In this document: one piece after another, positions 51,137 to 62,297 of the stretch
Layout of the letters: the number at the start of each line of letters is the position of its first letter
Numbering within the stretch: the stretch's first letter is position 1
NCBI GenBank assembly: GCA_947579605.1
Contig: OX388318.1
Coordinates: 25,096,098-25,160,097, forward strand
Source: Athripsodes cinereus
Taxonomy: Eukaryota; Arthropoda; Insecta; Trichoptera; Leptoceridae
DNA length: 64,000 nucleotides
Direction of reading: 5' to 3'
Program-made: the position numbers and the translations under genes
The notes under the pieces: model-generated
Database searches by the model: none
What the model was told of the DNA's origin: nothing
What the model saw: the letters and a program-made list of their open reading frames with translations, nothing else

Positions 51137-51891
51137 TTAGTGTAGTTTAAGTTTCACAATTGTTTTTAAAAACGCTTGTAATTATTTTATTATATATTCC
51201 ATTTCTAGGCCGTCAATCGATTTATCAAACTTATTACAGGAAAACGATTTTCTATGTGCCAATCCTACTTAAACAAGTTCCCACACAGGGAATTTAATAT
51301 ATCATCCAATGATCCAATCCAATTTGGTTTCTAAGCTATTTTGATATACTTTGTAGTTATAAAATAGCCCGGACAGACATACATACAATCACAATGTTTT
51401 ATAACAATAATAAGAACAACAACGTGCTGGTATAATAATATTTGTTAATATGTTTTAAATTGATGCCATTGCCATTATGAGCCCTTACAAGTGCGGAGAC
51501 CTATTGTATCTACTACAATAATGTATCATGAACCTCCCGTTCTGAATGTCACAAAGGTCGAACCACTGGAGTCTTTGTTAAAAGATAATAACATTTGTTA
51601 TAATTCCTTGTATAGGTACTTTTTATGTTTTGTATTAACTGCAGTTAGACATAATTATACTAAAGAATGTATTTGTACCTATATTGTGTTATTAAAGAAT
51701 GTTCGTTATGTTAATTAACATGTAGAGAGTATTTTTGAATAAAAACAATTTAAATTAATTGTCCTTAATTTCTTACATGAGCCCTCTTTCTGTCTATAAC
51801 AGCAAATGATGAGAAAAAATTAATAAAATCTTTTCTTCTCTACACCAACAACAATATATACAAAAGTAATTTTATATTGGTATACCTCTTA

Positions 51892-52152
51892 ATTTCCTGA
51901 TGAATTTAGATTTTTTATATGTAGTACAGCGAATTTTCTTATGCATTTACATTTTTTATATGTAGTACAGCAAATTTTCTGATGTATTTACTTTTTTGAT
52001 GTGTAGTGCAGCTAATTTTCTGATGTATTTACATTTTTTATGTGTAGTACAGCAAATTTTCTGATGTATTTACATTTTTTATATGTAGTAGGTACAGCTA
52101 ATTTTCTGATGTACCTATTTACATTTTTTTATACTTATGTAGTACAGCTAAA
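51892..52152. repeat. Minisatellite, 41-base unit, about 6 copies
   Basis: GTAGTACAGC recurs at 51921, 51962, 52003, 52044, 52085 and 52139. The unit contains AATTTTCTGATGTATTTAC. The last unit is enlarged by insertions, including a GGTAC word. Confidence 0.85.
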
Positions 52153-52154
52153 TG

Positions 52155-52695
52155 AACTGTGCACTTCGACGCGTTCATTGTCAGCAATGGCAACGTGTCG
52201 AACATGGCAAAAATGCTGATGCACAACAAAGACTTGAACAAAACCATTCTGGTTCATTTATGTATGCAAGCGAAACATAGATGTGGTTGTAGTGTAGAGA
52301 GACGAAAGTGGAATAAATGCTGTGGATATGCGATCGTTGAGAAGAGTAGTTGGTGAAATGTTGCGTGATAGAGTGAGGAATGAGGATATTAGGAAAATGG
52401 AGCGGATGCAAGAGGAGTGGAAAGAATGCGTTGCGACGGTTTAGACATGTGGAAGAAATGGATTAAGAAAGGGTGAGGAAGAGAGTGTATATTTTTGAAG
52501 GACAGGGTGTGAGAAAACGTAGATTGCTGAGAACTACGTGGCCGGAACGTGAGAATTAAATTCTGCAGGATGGAATAAGAGAAATCGGCATGCATGAATG
52601 TGGAAGAAGGGAATCAAGTATATAAAGATAGGACGCTCCGTTCTCTCTGCCTTTCCCATTTAGGATACGGCGTGAGGGTATAAATAGATGAAACA
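52155..52695 (+). mobile_element. LINE polymerase remnant
   Basis: Frames give IVSNGNVSNMAKMLMHNKDL, then a MNKCCGYAIVEKS-type region with RVRNEDIRKMERM..KECVAT, then RKRRLLRTTWPERE. The 3' segment GGACGCTCCGTTCTCTCTGC..GGCGTGAGGGTATAAATAG matches 13737-13810 and, inverted, 36566-36620. Multiple frameshifts. Confidence 0.7.
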
Positions 52696-52699
52696 GCCA

Positions 52700-53900
52700 A
52701 AAATCTCATCACTTATTAGGCAACATTACGTATTTATATTTTTGTACCTCATTTATGATAAAACAAATTAAAAATTATAAAAAATAGTATAGACAAAAAT
52801 ACTTTCTTAAATTTAAGACATTTTTATACACCAGAACTTCCCTAATATCACTGACCATTATAATTCCATCTAGGTAACTGACCCTTGCTCTGTGTTGCCC
52901 TTGAAAATATATGGGGAGTGAGAGTGAGTTACCCTCCTATAGTAAGCCTACATATACATTTGGTATTAGAATTATATACATATTATACCTATTTACTTGA
53001 ATATCACAACCCTCATTCTGTTCTATGGAAATCAATATGTATAAATTCACCAGTATACATTGACCGATAGTTATTTAGATCACATTCAACGAATGTCTAG
53101 TATATTTACGAATTTTGTTTTAACAATTAATCATTGTACGAGGTTATGTAGTAATGTCCGGCTCTAGCCTAGTGAGGTGGCTGAGTGGAGAAAATTGCAT
53201 TGTATTATTTTGTATTATTGTAACAGTTCATGTAAAAAGAAATATGTAAAATGTCATATTTATAAAGATTAGAAAAAACAACATCACCTTATTTGGTAGT
53301 GCCTTGAACGGGATTTGGTTCTGCAACCCATCCTTATCGCAAAGTGAGCCTTGTCCAATTAAGCTATCAGGAAAGATACTGAAGACCTCAAAATTCTCTC
53401 TTATAAATCACAATGGCAGCTTCATGCGTAGGTATTGTTCAAGCATATCTATGTAAGTATAGGTATTGTATCCAGCATTAAATACTCATAGCTCATTCTC
53501 CCATCTGAGTATGGTTGCTATGAACTAAAGATGAATGTAAGTAAGTATTGAAGAAACGATTCGTATTATTGCATTTAGTTCCTATAATTTCCACCTTCCA
53601 CCTCGTGTCGGTAGAAGTGTAGCTGTTAAATAATTCTCCTCAGCGACCCTCATAGACTTTATTTCGCATTTCTAGGAATCGCTACCCCAACTTAAATAAA
53701 TTCCAAGAATAAATGAACTAGGGTGGGAGGATGTATTGAGCTTTCCAAGAATTTGGAAGTTTCCATGTTATGTTACAATTATCTATGTTATACCAAACAA
53801 CATTATATATGTACTGTTTATAATACAAGAAGGAAAATATTGTGAAAATTTTGTCTAGAATAAAATAAGCCATACCTCGACATTTCTTTAGAGAAAATCT
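52700..53900. other. AT-rich interval, possible small repeat fragments
   Basis: CTCTAGCCTAGTGAGG at 53162 recurs inverted at about 46808. A degenerate TTATCGCAAAG LINE-tail hairpin is near 53335. No gene is seen. Confidence 0.35.
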
Positions 53901-53907
53901 CAGCTCC

Positions 53908-53972
53908 GTGGAATATCCGGCAAAGAATTAGCCTCCCACTCTTTTTTGTAAATTTTTCGTGTCCTGAAAAAG
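53908..53972 (+). mobile_element. Family B 5' fragment
   Basis: CTCCGTGGAATATCCGGCAA to TTTTTCGTGTCCTG. Confidence 0.65.
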
Positions 53973-54039
53973 TGAATACAAATCTTCTAATAATCTTCTA
54001 ATATGTAATTACCTCCTAAGCGAAGCCTGGTCTAATTTA

Positions 54040-54385
54040 GTAATTTATTTATTAATTAATCTAATTTCTCATTCATAAGTTTACAACACAGTTGGAGCAA
54101 GACAGGAACAAAAATTGGTGAAGAATAAAACACAAAAGGGAATCAATTCATAACAACAATAACTTCAGTCAAATCATAAAATATTGGAGTGTCAGTATAA
54201 GAATGTCAATGAAATGTTTAGTTGTCAAGAATTAAAATTGTAATTAAGTTAAGAGCTGCCAAGCAGATAGAAGAAGGAAAAAATCTATAATAAATGGTAC
54301 ATATTATTTAAATGTCACAAAAAATGTAGTAAATATTTGAAATGTCAAAAGAATTAATCTATAATAGATTAAAATGTCAATAAAA
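54040..54385 (-). mobile_element. LINE 3' untranslated tail
   Basis: Matches 19300-19600 over CACAGTTGGAGCAAGA, AATCAATTCATAAC, GTCAATGAAATGTTTAG and AGCAGATAGAAGAAGG. It is directly followed by a Helitron-like end. Confidence 0.65.
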
Positions 54386-54388
54386 ATC

Positions 54389-54673
54389 CGATTTTGATGA
54401 AATTTTGTATGCTTATCGGGTAGGTCTGAGAATTGGGCAATATCTATTCTTCATACCCCTAAAAGTTAAGGATAGTCCACCCCGAATTCTTTTTTTATAT
54501 TTATTGACAGTTTTTTTATTTTTATTTTTTTATGGCGAGGCATTAAAAAATACATACAGCCCTAAATTTTCACCCTTCTACCGTGAACTTCTTTTTTTTA
54601 ATAGCGATATTAGTAATCTAGAAATAATGTACCTACATGTATATGGTAAAACAACGTTTGCCGGGTCAGCTAG
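54389..54673 (+). mobile_element. Helitron-like 3' fragment
   Basis: Starts within GATTTTGATGAAATTTTGTA and ends CCGGGTCAGCTAG before T. This is the same end as the Helitron at 23694-24398. The 5' terminus is missing. No coding. Confidence 0.65.
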
Positions 54674-54996
54674 TAATATACCTATAGAATATAAATAAAC
54701 TGTATTACGTCTTAAAGTATATTTTAATATATCCAGTTGTATACCTTGCAATACTTGCCTGATAAAAACATACAAAATAACACATCTAGAGAACCTATAA
54801 ACACATAAGTTTAAAAGACAATGTATATAGGTATGTTAATCTTTTATAATATCCCTCGCTTGTAAGAGCAATGTCATAAAACGAAAAATGCGAGTTTTCA
54901 GTTAAAAATACAGAATTTTACAATATCTGTGTTGTCTCCAATCCTCATTATCTCTGTCGTTGCGAACAAGAAAGCACATCTGTCTTTATTACATGA

Positions 54997-55157
54997 GTTC
55001 GTCGGTAGCCTAGAGGTATAGAGTCTCGGCCTCGGGTTCGATCCGAGGTGCTGTCAATATCCCCTTTCATGGCACAAGCTTTTAGCTTGCTGTGAAAGAT
55101 GTATAAGGTTGTATTTAAGTTTATAACAAAAACCCAGATATATATATCTTTAAAAAG
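54997..55157 (+). mobile_element. SINE-A copy
   Basis: Head GTTCGTCGGTAGCCTAGAGG, B-box region GGTTCGATCCGAGG and the 3' hairpin. A short segment between the A and B boxes is deleted. A LINE tail fragment resembling 59958-60019 follows at about 55157-55200. Confidence 0.8.
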
Positions 55158-55209
55158 TCTTCTTAAGGCCATCTACGAGTACTTGTTTGAGAGTGATTTA
55201 GCATTTTTT

Positions 55210-56070
55210 ATTTGACATTTTCTTAATAGCAAACATTTTGAAAGAACACGGAAATATTTTTGATAAAAAGTAGACATATCGATACTTATTTTGTAAAAGT
55301 TAGAGACCGATATATTAATGTAGAATATACTAAATGTTAATTAGAAAACGCGCGTTTTTCTTAAAACTGCATTTTTTTTAGATATGTCACTGCACTAGCA
55401 AGCGAGCGATACATACAGTGCCTGCTGTGAAATATTAATATGTACCCACTTAATATAATTATGCATAGTATAGGCGAAATGCAAGTATAAGTGTTCAATT
55501 TGAATTTTTATTTTATTTGAACATGTTAATAGATGTCTATGGGTCTATATATATTATAGACATCAATACATCGTACTACGGAATATCAGCATTTCGCTTA
55601 ATGAATCTTCACACTATTTTATTTATTATTTTATTTTATTTATTACACACTATATTATTTTATTTATTGAGGTTGCTTTTGCGTCATTCACAATTCACAA
55701 AATATTAATAAAATCAAATAATTGTCTATATTTGATGAGAGAAAAAGAGGGAAAAAGCATAGGTTGAACCAATTATCTAATATAATTGTTATTATTTATT
55801 TATTCTCAATTCGTTCTCTTTGAACATTCTTATAAATGCCACCTTAGTAACTATGAAGTACAGGTCATATCGTAAATCGAAAATAATAGCTATTATTTGT
55901 AATTGATCTCATTATGCAACATTTGAAGCTCTATCTAATATTGTTTAATATATATTTACCTTGTTTATTACTAAGTTATTCTTAGTTTTGATTTTTTTCA
56001 CATTTTTCAAAAAATGGTATATATTCATTGATGGAATATACACTGCACCATTAAGCCACACTCAATATTA
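55210..56070. other. AT-rich interval without recognisable gene
   Basis: No repeat or frame assigned. Confidence 0.35.
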
Positions 56071-56074
56071 AAAT

Positions 56075-56190
56075 AAAGACATTTTACATCTTAAATTTAA
56101 CGAAGAAGTTTGCCACCCTGAATGTATTATTTTTTTGTTGGCACGGAGAGGACAGCTTTCATGTTTGTTACACTTTTGAGATATGCCGTG
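56075..56190 (+). mobile_element. Family B repeat, partial
   Basis: GACATTTTACATCTTAAATT, GTTTGCCACCCTGAATG, GGCACGGAGAGGACAGCTTT to GATATGCCGTGAAGG. Confidence 0.75.
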
Positions 56191-56199
56191 AAGGTAGCG

Positions 56200-57720
56200 T
56201 ATTTTGAAAGTACATATATACAATGCCAGTACGCATTCATAGTGTTCTTGCAATGTATGTTTTAAAATTGTGTAACGATAAATATTCTCAGAAAATATAC
56301 ACGATTTCTGCGTAATTGTCGCGTATACTTTCTGACGCTGATTCAGTGAAGGTATAGTAGAGTATATTTTTTAATACGTGTCTTGAAAAATCGTGAAAAT
56401 TCCGGATTTCCGAACCCAAAGATCCACTTAGTAACTATTACTTACTCTTTGTCCGATCCTCTCGATTGAAATGGTTTTAGTGTACTTTTCCATACACACA
56501 CACAATTACATTTTCTAGTATTAGTAGGTACCTACCACTGATGTAAACTTAATATATGTTCGTTGTACACCAACATATTCAATAATAAAATACACTTGCG
56601 CGATCTGCGAAAAGTTTACACCAACACAAACATATAGGAAACAGACCCGTCTTAAGCCCAACAAGCGCCCGGGTACAACTAATCTTCTAAAGCTCTTTCC
56701 CTCCACCATAAAGATTTTTAAGAAACCTGATATTGGACATAAATTCTTTGCAATATTTAGTAATAACAAATATATTATAACTGTATATCTTTAATACAGT
56801 TTTAATAGATAGTTTTGTTAATTAAATTTATCTTTATATAAACATTAAAAAAACATCCATATATGTAATCCACACATAAATATTTGAGTCCGTTCGTATG
56901 TATGTATGTATGTATGTATGTATGTATGTATGTACGTATGTCCTTAATGGACTCAGAAATTAGGAAAGACCGAAGTAAAATAATACACTCTATACAAGGT
57001 CTCATCTTCTGGGCAGGTTTAAGGCTAAAAACATTTTAAATATCTTACGTATTGATAAAGATATTTTAATTTTAATGCGACCATGTCACAAAATTAGCAA
57101 CAAAATGTATGTAAAATTAATGCAAGATTTAGTAAATAGCAATATTCACAATCAAACATTTTTCATTGTATTGAATTAATATCAAAATGGATGTAACAAT
57201 AAATACAACAATTCTGAAACTAAATATTTAGGGTTTATTTTCGTAATAAAATATCGTGTTTGCTAATGAGAAAAGCTCTTGAATTACGTGAATAAAAATT
57301 GCATATTTTTGACATATTGGGCTATTTTCATAATGGAAGACATTATGAAACCATAGAAAACTATACTGTAGAATAATAATAGTTTTACCTATAAAATCCA
57401 TAAACAATGTTAAATGATTTTCAATGAGTGGGAACCTATTTATTTTCACCTAATATTTTTTACATAAATTATGAAATATTTGATAGTAAAATATTCTGAA
57501 ATATTGAAGGATGCAGATAATCCATTTTTAAGGTTTTTTGGGAATAAAGAGTAAATACTTATATGACAATTTATTCTTGACTTTTTTTAATTTCATAGCA
57601 AATACCCATTTATGCACTGCAAACCAAAAATACAAATTCGAATGTGGACAATTATAATATTTTAACATTTATGTGACTACAATTTTTTCACGAAAAGGGA
57701 TGTTTACCCTTTTTTTCTTA
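56200..57720. other. AT-rich interval with a (TATG)n microsatellite
   Basis: A (TATG)n run of about 11 units lies at 56896-56939. The remainder has no recognised frame or repeat. Confidence 0.5.
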
Positions 57721-57741
57721 TAGAAATTTGGGATGACAATC

Positions 57742-58600
57742 TTCGAGTTTTTACATTAAGATGAGGTTTTTAGTAGTTTTTGCACGTAGGTACCCGCCTA
57801 TTTTTCTAAATAAAATATGAGCTTTCGAGGTGTCGAGCTCACATATTTTTCATTTGGAAGAGGTTTTTAGCACTTTTTCCATGTAGGTACCTACCAATAT
57901 GTGGAATTTCTTAACTTCAAGCTTTTTCATCGGGACGAGGTTGTTAGTACTTTTTTTTCCATGTAGGTGCCTACTTATTTTTTTTTTACATAAATGTGAA
58001 CATCTGAGGTGTCAAACTTCAAGATTTTTCAATGGGAAGAGGTTTTTAGCACTTTTTTCGATGTTGGCACCTACCTATTTTTTTTACCTAAGTATGGGCA
58101 TGTGAGGTATCAAACTTCATGATTTTTCATTGGGAAGAGTTTTTCAGCACTTTTTTCGATGTAGGTACCTACCTATTTTTTTTACCTAAGTATGGGCATG
58201 TGAGGTATCAAACTTCATGATTTTTCATTGGGAAGAGTTTTCCAGCACTTTTTTCGATGTAGGTACCTACCTATTTTTTTACCTAAGTATGGGCATGTGA
58301 GCTATCAAACTTCATGATTTTTCATTGGGAAGAGTTTTTCAGCACTTTTTTCGATGTAGGTACCTACCTATTTTTTTTACCTAAATATGGGCATGTGAGG
58401 TATCAAACTTCAAGATTTTTCATTTAGAGATTTGCAATGCTTTTTATGATGTAGGTACCTACCTATTTATTGTTACTAAGCTATGGGCATGTAGGGAGTC
58501 AAAAATTAAGTTTTCTCATTGGGAAGAGCTTTTTACTTCTTTTATCCACGTAAGTGCTTACTCCGTTTTTTTTTTCAATAAGATTTTGTTGTTTTAACCC
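57742..58600. repeat. Minisatellite, 97-base unit, about 8-9 copies
   Basis: Each unit has a GTAGGTACCTACC-type palindrome followed by ACCTAAGTATGGGCATGTGA, CAAACTTCATGATTTTTCAT and GGGAAGAG. The palindrome recurs at 57786, 57883, 57963, 58063, 58161, 58259, 58356, 58451 and (degenerate) 58550. Steps are 97, 80, 100, 98, 98, 97, 95 and 99. The middle units are the most alike. It is followed by AACCCGAGCGATGCCGGGTT, a small hairpin seen near some Helitron ends. Confidence 0.88.
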
Positions 58601-58659
58601 ATGTATTTGCAAGGTTTTCTATTTAATTAAACCCGAGCGATGCCGGGTTACATACGCTT

Positions 58660-59060
58660 GTCAAAAATAATAACGAATTTACTAAAATGTTTGCTACCTT
58701 CTCTAATCCGCTTTATCGTTTTATGTGTCTTCACTTATTAAAAGAAATTGAAATATATATTTGTAACTGAACCATTATTAAACATAACAAATTTAGGAAA
58801 AAATCAACATCAAAATGTCTAATCACTACTTACTTATATCATTTTCATCACGATGAACAATGCTTATTTACAAAAAGTCAAATAAAATCTTATCTTAGTT
58901 GAAAAATTTCAAATTATCGACTTCAGTTATTAATATTAAACAAGAGATACGTATGGTTATTCCACTGTTGACTTTATTAATTGACTCTCGAAAGGCGACT
59001 CGCAAATATATTTTGTTCAGTATAATATTTTGTTTCATTACCTAATAACCTATAAACATG
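58660..59060. other. AT-rich interval with a Penelope-type tail fragment
   Basis: CCACTGTTGACTTTATTAATT at 58964 is shared with 63388-63408, next to the hammerhead there, but the ribozyme itself is missing here. Confidence 0.4.
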
Positions 59061-59062
59061 GC

Positions 59063-59206
59063 TTAAAAATTATTTACGTTTTGGTTGGGGACACCTTCTA
59101 GGGCGTGCGCTTCACCAATAGTCCAAGACTTAATCATCGGCGAGGCACTCTCCAAAACGCGACACCCGGGTTTTTTGTATGTCCCGCACTCTGGATCGAA
59201 ACGGGC
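59063..59206 (-). other. Candidate host exon or unidentified element fragment
   Basis: A GC-rich island has a minus-strand open frame of 47 codons ending TAA at 59063 (ARFDPECGTYKKPGCRVLES, then MIKSWTIGEAHALEG). It is preceded by TTGTTTTCCTGTCAG, a good splice-acceptor sequence, at 59207-59221. A possible donor GTAAAT lies at 59077-59072, giving a 129-base internal exon. The plus strand is also open over much of the island. I do not recognise the protein, and no neighbouring exon is seen. Confidence 0.35.
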
Positions 59207-59209
59207 CTG

Positions 59210-59890
59210 ACAGGAAAACAAGCATAGTTAAATAATCATAGGTATATGTTTGATTTTAAATAACAAATACAACTATACGACATGAATGTGTTGGTGCCAC
59301 AACTCTATGGCATTTCCGGTTAACAAATACACATAAAAAAACAATGTGTACGTTACAATCTTATGTCCGGAGAGGACCACATATTTTATTTATATAATAT
59401 TATCTATTCTAAAAAGTGTAGAATAAATTGATAGATATAACATACACTACCTACATATATTATTATATATTTATATATAAAATGTGTCTGAGGAAATATT
59501 TACTTCTTTATTAGCGTGCCATTTTCATTAGCACTTTAAAAACAAAATGCACATTGTGTTAGATACTGGTCAAGTGTATGTTAAATGCCATTATTTTGGC
59601 ATTTGTTTATTTCATTATGTGTTGTGCATCGACAGAGCTGAATGCATATAAGTAAATATCATTATAATCTATACGTACAATAAAATGCATAAGTTGGTAA
59701 GTTTATTCAGAATATTGCTAGGTATTTCTTATAATTAGTCATTGACATAATAGGTCGGAAACGCAGCACAAATTTTAGTATTATTAGAATATTAGTTCCA
59801 AAATTAATCATAGGTAATAATAGTATTATGCTGTTACACTCATAACTGTTTCATATCAAGATGGTAATTGTCTTTTTTCTACTCATCAGT
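59210..59890. other. AT-rich interval, no gene seen
   Basis: No repeat or frame assigned. Confidence 0.35.
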
Positions 59891-59897
59891 CGTCTGA

Positions 59898-60215
59898 TAT
59901 ACCTGTTAAAGCAATAGAAAGATCTGCACAATAAATAAAATAATGTCCTTCTAGTCTATTCTATTCTATTCTATTCTATTTTTCTCAAGGCCATCCACTC
60001 GTTTGCGAGTGATTTAGGGTCCTTCTAGTCTGCAACACAAAATGTATTATCCACCTGTAGAAACATATAATATAAACAAACTGTGGTGATTATTGTAAAA
60101 AGGTGCACTTCTAATATATGGACTACCAATATTTATTCTGAATCAACAGTTACGTATAATTTTATAAATACATCTACAATTTAGGGGCTCGGGGGAGATT
60201 GTGAACGTATTTTTA
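59898..60215. repeat. Family H repeat carrying a 62-base insert
   Basis: Aligns with 26925-27165 except for an insertion at 59958-60019 and its duplication. Confidence 0.65.
59946..60031 (-). mobile_element. 62-base LINE tail insertion with 12-base duplication
   Basis: TCCTTCTAGTCT is present at 59946-59957 and 60020-60031. Between them the minus strand reads CACTCGCAAACGAGTG (a perfect 6-pair hairpin), GATGGCCTTGAG, and a (TAGAA)n tail. This is an extremely 5'-truncated retrotransposon end. Confidence 0.85.
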
Positions 60216-60231
60216 AAATCAACCCTCGCAT

Positions 60232-60345
60232 GCCTTAAATAATTACATAAGTATAAGCTTTTATAGGCATGGAGAGAACGACCTGCATGTTCAGTGCAAG
60301 CAGTTTATACGCTGATTATTTCACTTGTGGGAGATGCCGCGAATT
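60232..60345 (+). mobile_element. Family B repeat, diverged 3' part
   Basis: GGCATGGAGAGAACGACCTG, TGCATGTTCAGTGCAAGC to GAGATGCCGCGAATTATG. Confidence 0.55.
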
Positions 60346-60849
60346 ATGAAATACGAGATATCTATAATTTATTTATTATTAACCTGCAGCAATGCATGTA
60401 AGCAGTAAGCCCTAGATAGAGATGCAACTACTCAATACGAAGTAAGGTTTTGAATGCAAAATATATAATTTATTTAATGTATTCATGATTTTATTTAGTC
60501 TTTAATTATATGCAGACGGTAAATAATTGATGCAATGAATATACTTATTATAATGTATATGTCGCAGTCGTTTTGAAGAATCCGTCCGTTTACAAACGGC
60601 GTCGTCGTTTTACAAACGGCAGGCGTATTATAAAATGACGAACGTGCATTCCGGCATATTACAAAACGACTAGTCAAATTGTAATATTTTGGTTCTTTCT
60701 CGCCGTATCATGGTGTTGTGTATCAAAACATTTATATATGGGGTTGCGTGGGAGATCGTAAAATAATGGTTCTATTTTATAATATAATACAGTATATCAT
60801 CTATTTTTCACTTAATGCCGCACCGATAGTAGGTATTTTAAAATAATAT

Positions 60850-61010
60850 AATAAGTAATATATAATTTATTTATTTTTGGGTTATTTAGAAGAGAAGAAG
60901 AAATTTGCCTTCTTTATATTTATTGTATTTAAGAATGCATTTCTCTTTAAAATGATTTGTATTGTAATGAATGCACAGAAATAATGGATAAATAAATAAT
61001 TCGATAATAA
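60850..61010 (+). mobile_element. LINE 3' tail inside the long-TIR unit
   Basis: GGGTTATTTAGAAGAGAAGA with TTTGCCTTC and an end AATGGATAAATAAATAATTC looks like a LINE 3' tail of the 50.0-kb type. Confidence 0.4.
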
Positions 61011-61789
61011 TAAAAACGATTTTAAACTATAAGACAATAATAACAGTACACTATTCTTCTGTTTTACAAAAAAAACTAAAGCATATTTTTTTTAATAATA
61101 CATAGGTTTACATTTTTACAATAGATGTACTATTTTTTTGGTGGATGCTAAATTGCGTAACCACAAAACAGTTTTTTTTGTAAACTATAGTAAAAAAATA
61201 TCCCTTCTTCTGCATTAACAATTATACATTTGTTTCATTTCTTTGTTTTAAGTTAGGTCTTTATATTTATTGTCTTCATTGTCTTTTTATCTCAGTGGTA
61301 GGTATTTCAATAACGATTTTTTATTTATTTTTACAATCCATAAAGCTTTGTGTTCGCAAGTCTTAAGGTACACAGATAGTAATTGGGTACATAATATTTT
61401 TATATGAATTGTTAAAAACAATAAATCTTTTTGCAATTGCACCAAAAAGGATACTAACAAAATTATGCCATATTCAGGAGCAAAAAATTAAAGTCGTCTT
61501 GTAATAGTTTAGACAACCCTTAAATGTATATTGATGAAAATTTATATATTACCAAATATTTCGGTATAAATAATTATTTGTATCCAATAATAGTGGTATA
61601 TTTTTGTAAGGTGGTAATAAGCTAGAGAGTTAATTTATGAATTTAATTAAAAATAAAAATGAATCAACCCTTTTGACAATGATTTTTTAAATTAATACAA
61701 CAATATTCCGTAGAGCATCCAGCAATAAATAAGTCTCCCACTCTTTTCAGTAAATTTTCAGTGTCCTGTAAAAGGCAGTTGTACAGATC

Positions 61790-62035
61790 ATATTTTTTTT
61801 AAATAGGCAAACATACATAATAGAAAATTCACACAGATCGAGCTAGTCCCAAACTAATATTAATCTTGTATTATGGGTACTAACGCGACGATACACACAT
61901 ATACAATGCACTACACAAATATACATGTAACACCCAGATCCAGGACCATTTGAAAAAGGTCATTCTTCACTTTGCCCTGGCTGGGAATCGAACCCGGGAC
62001 CTCGTGACTCAAAGGCAAGAGCGTCCTTACTTTAT
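61790..62035 (-). mobile_element. SINE-C (second tRNA-derived SINE family)
   Basis: The minus strand has GGTCCCGGGTTCGATTCCC, a strong B-box with tRNA-like T-arm, near the head. It continues through AGTGAAGAATGACC, GGTCCTGGATCTGGGTG and ends in an A-run (the T-run at 61793-61801). It is distinct from SINE-A. It is inserted in a family B copy. Confidence 0.75.
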
Positions 62036-62085
62036 TTTACATCTTAAATTCAGCGATGAAGTTTACCACCCATATTTTGATTATT

Positions 62086-62297
62086 TATTCTTTACTCTGC
62101 ATTGATTACAAGCAATTTTACATAAAAATATAACAATAAAAAAATTTACTGCACAAAAATAGTATACAAGGAGAAAATAAATAATTTAAACTAGACAAAT
62201 AAATTTTGTGCAATGGGCAAGTTTATCGCAGAAGCGCGATATCTTCCAACTAACTCATAAAACCCAAATATTATTATTTGAAACACAATATACAATC
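62086..62297 (-). mobile_element. LINE 3' tail
   Basis: The minus strand has GAGTTAGTTGGAAGATATCG followed by CTGCGATAAACTTGCCCATT, then ends GCTTGTAATCAATGCAG and GTAAAGAATAAATAATC. This is the same terminal type as 43364-43440. Inserted in family B. Confidence 0.6.

Noticed and set aside
61969..62030. tRNA gene on the minus strand
   Set aside because: The strong T-arm-like B box belongs to a dispersed SINE with an A-rich tail and is inserted in another repeat.
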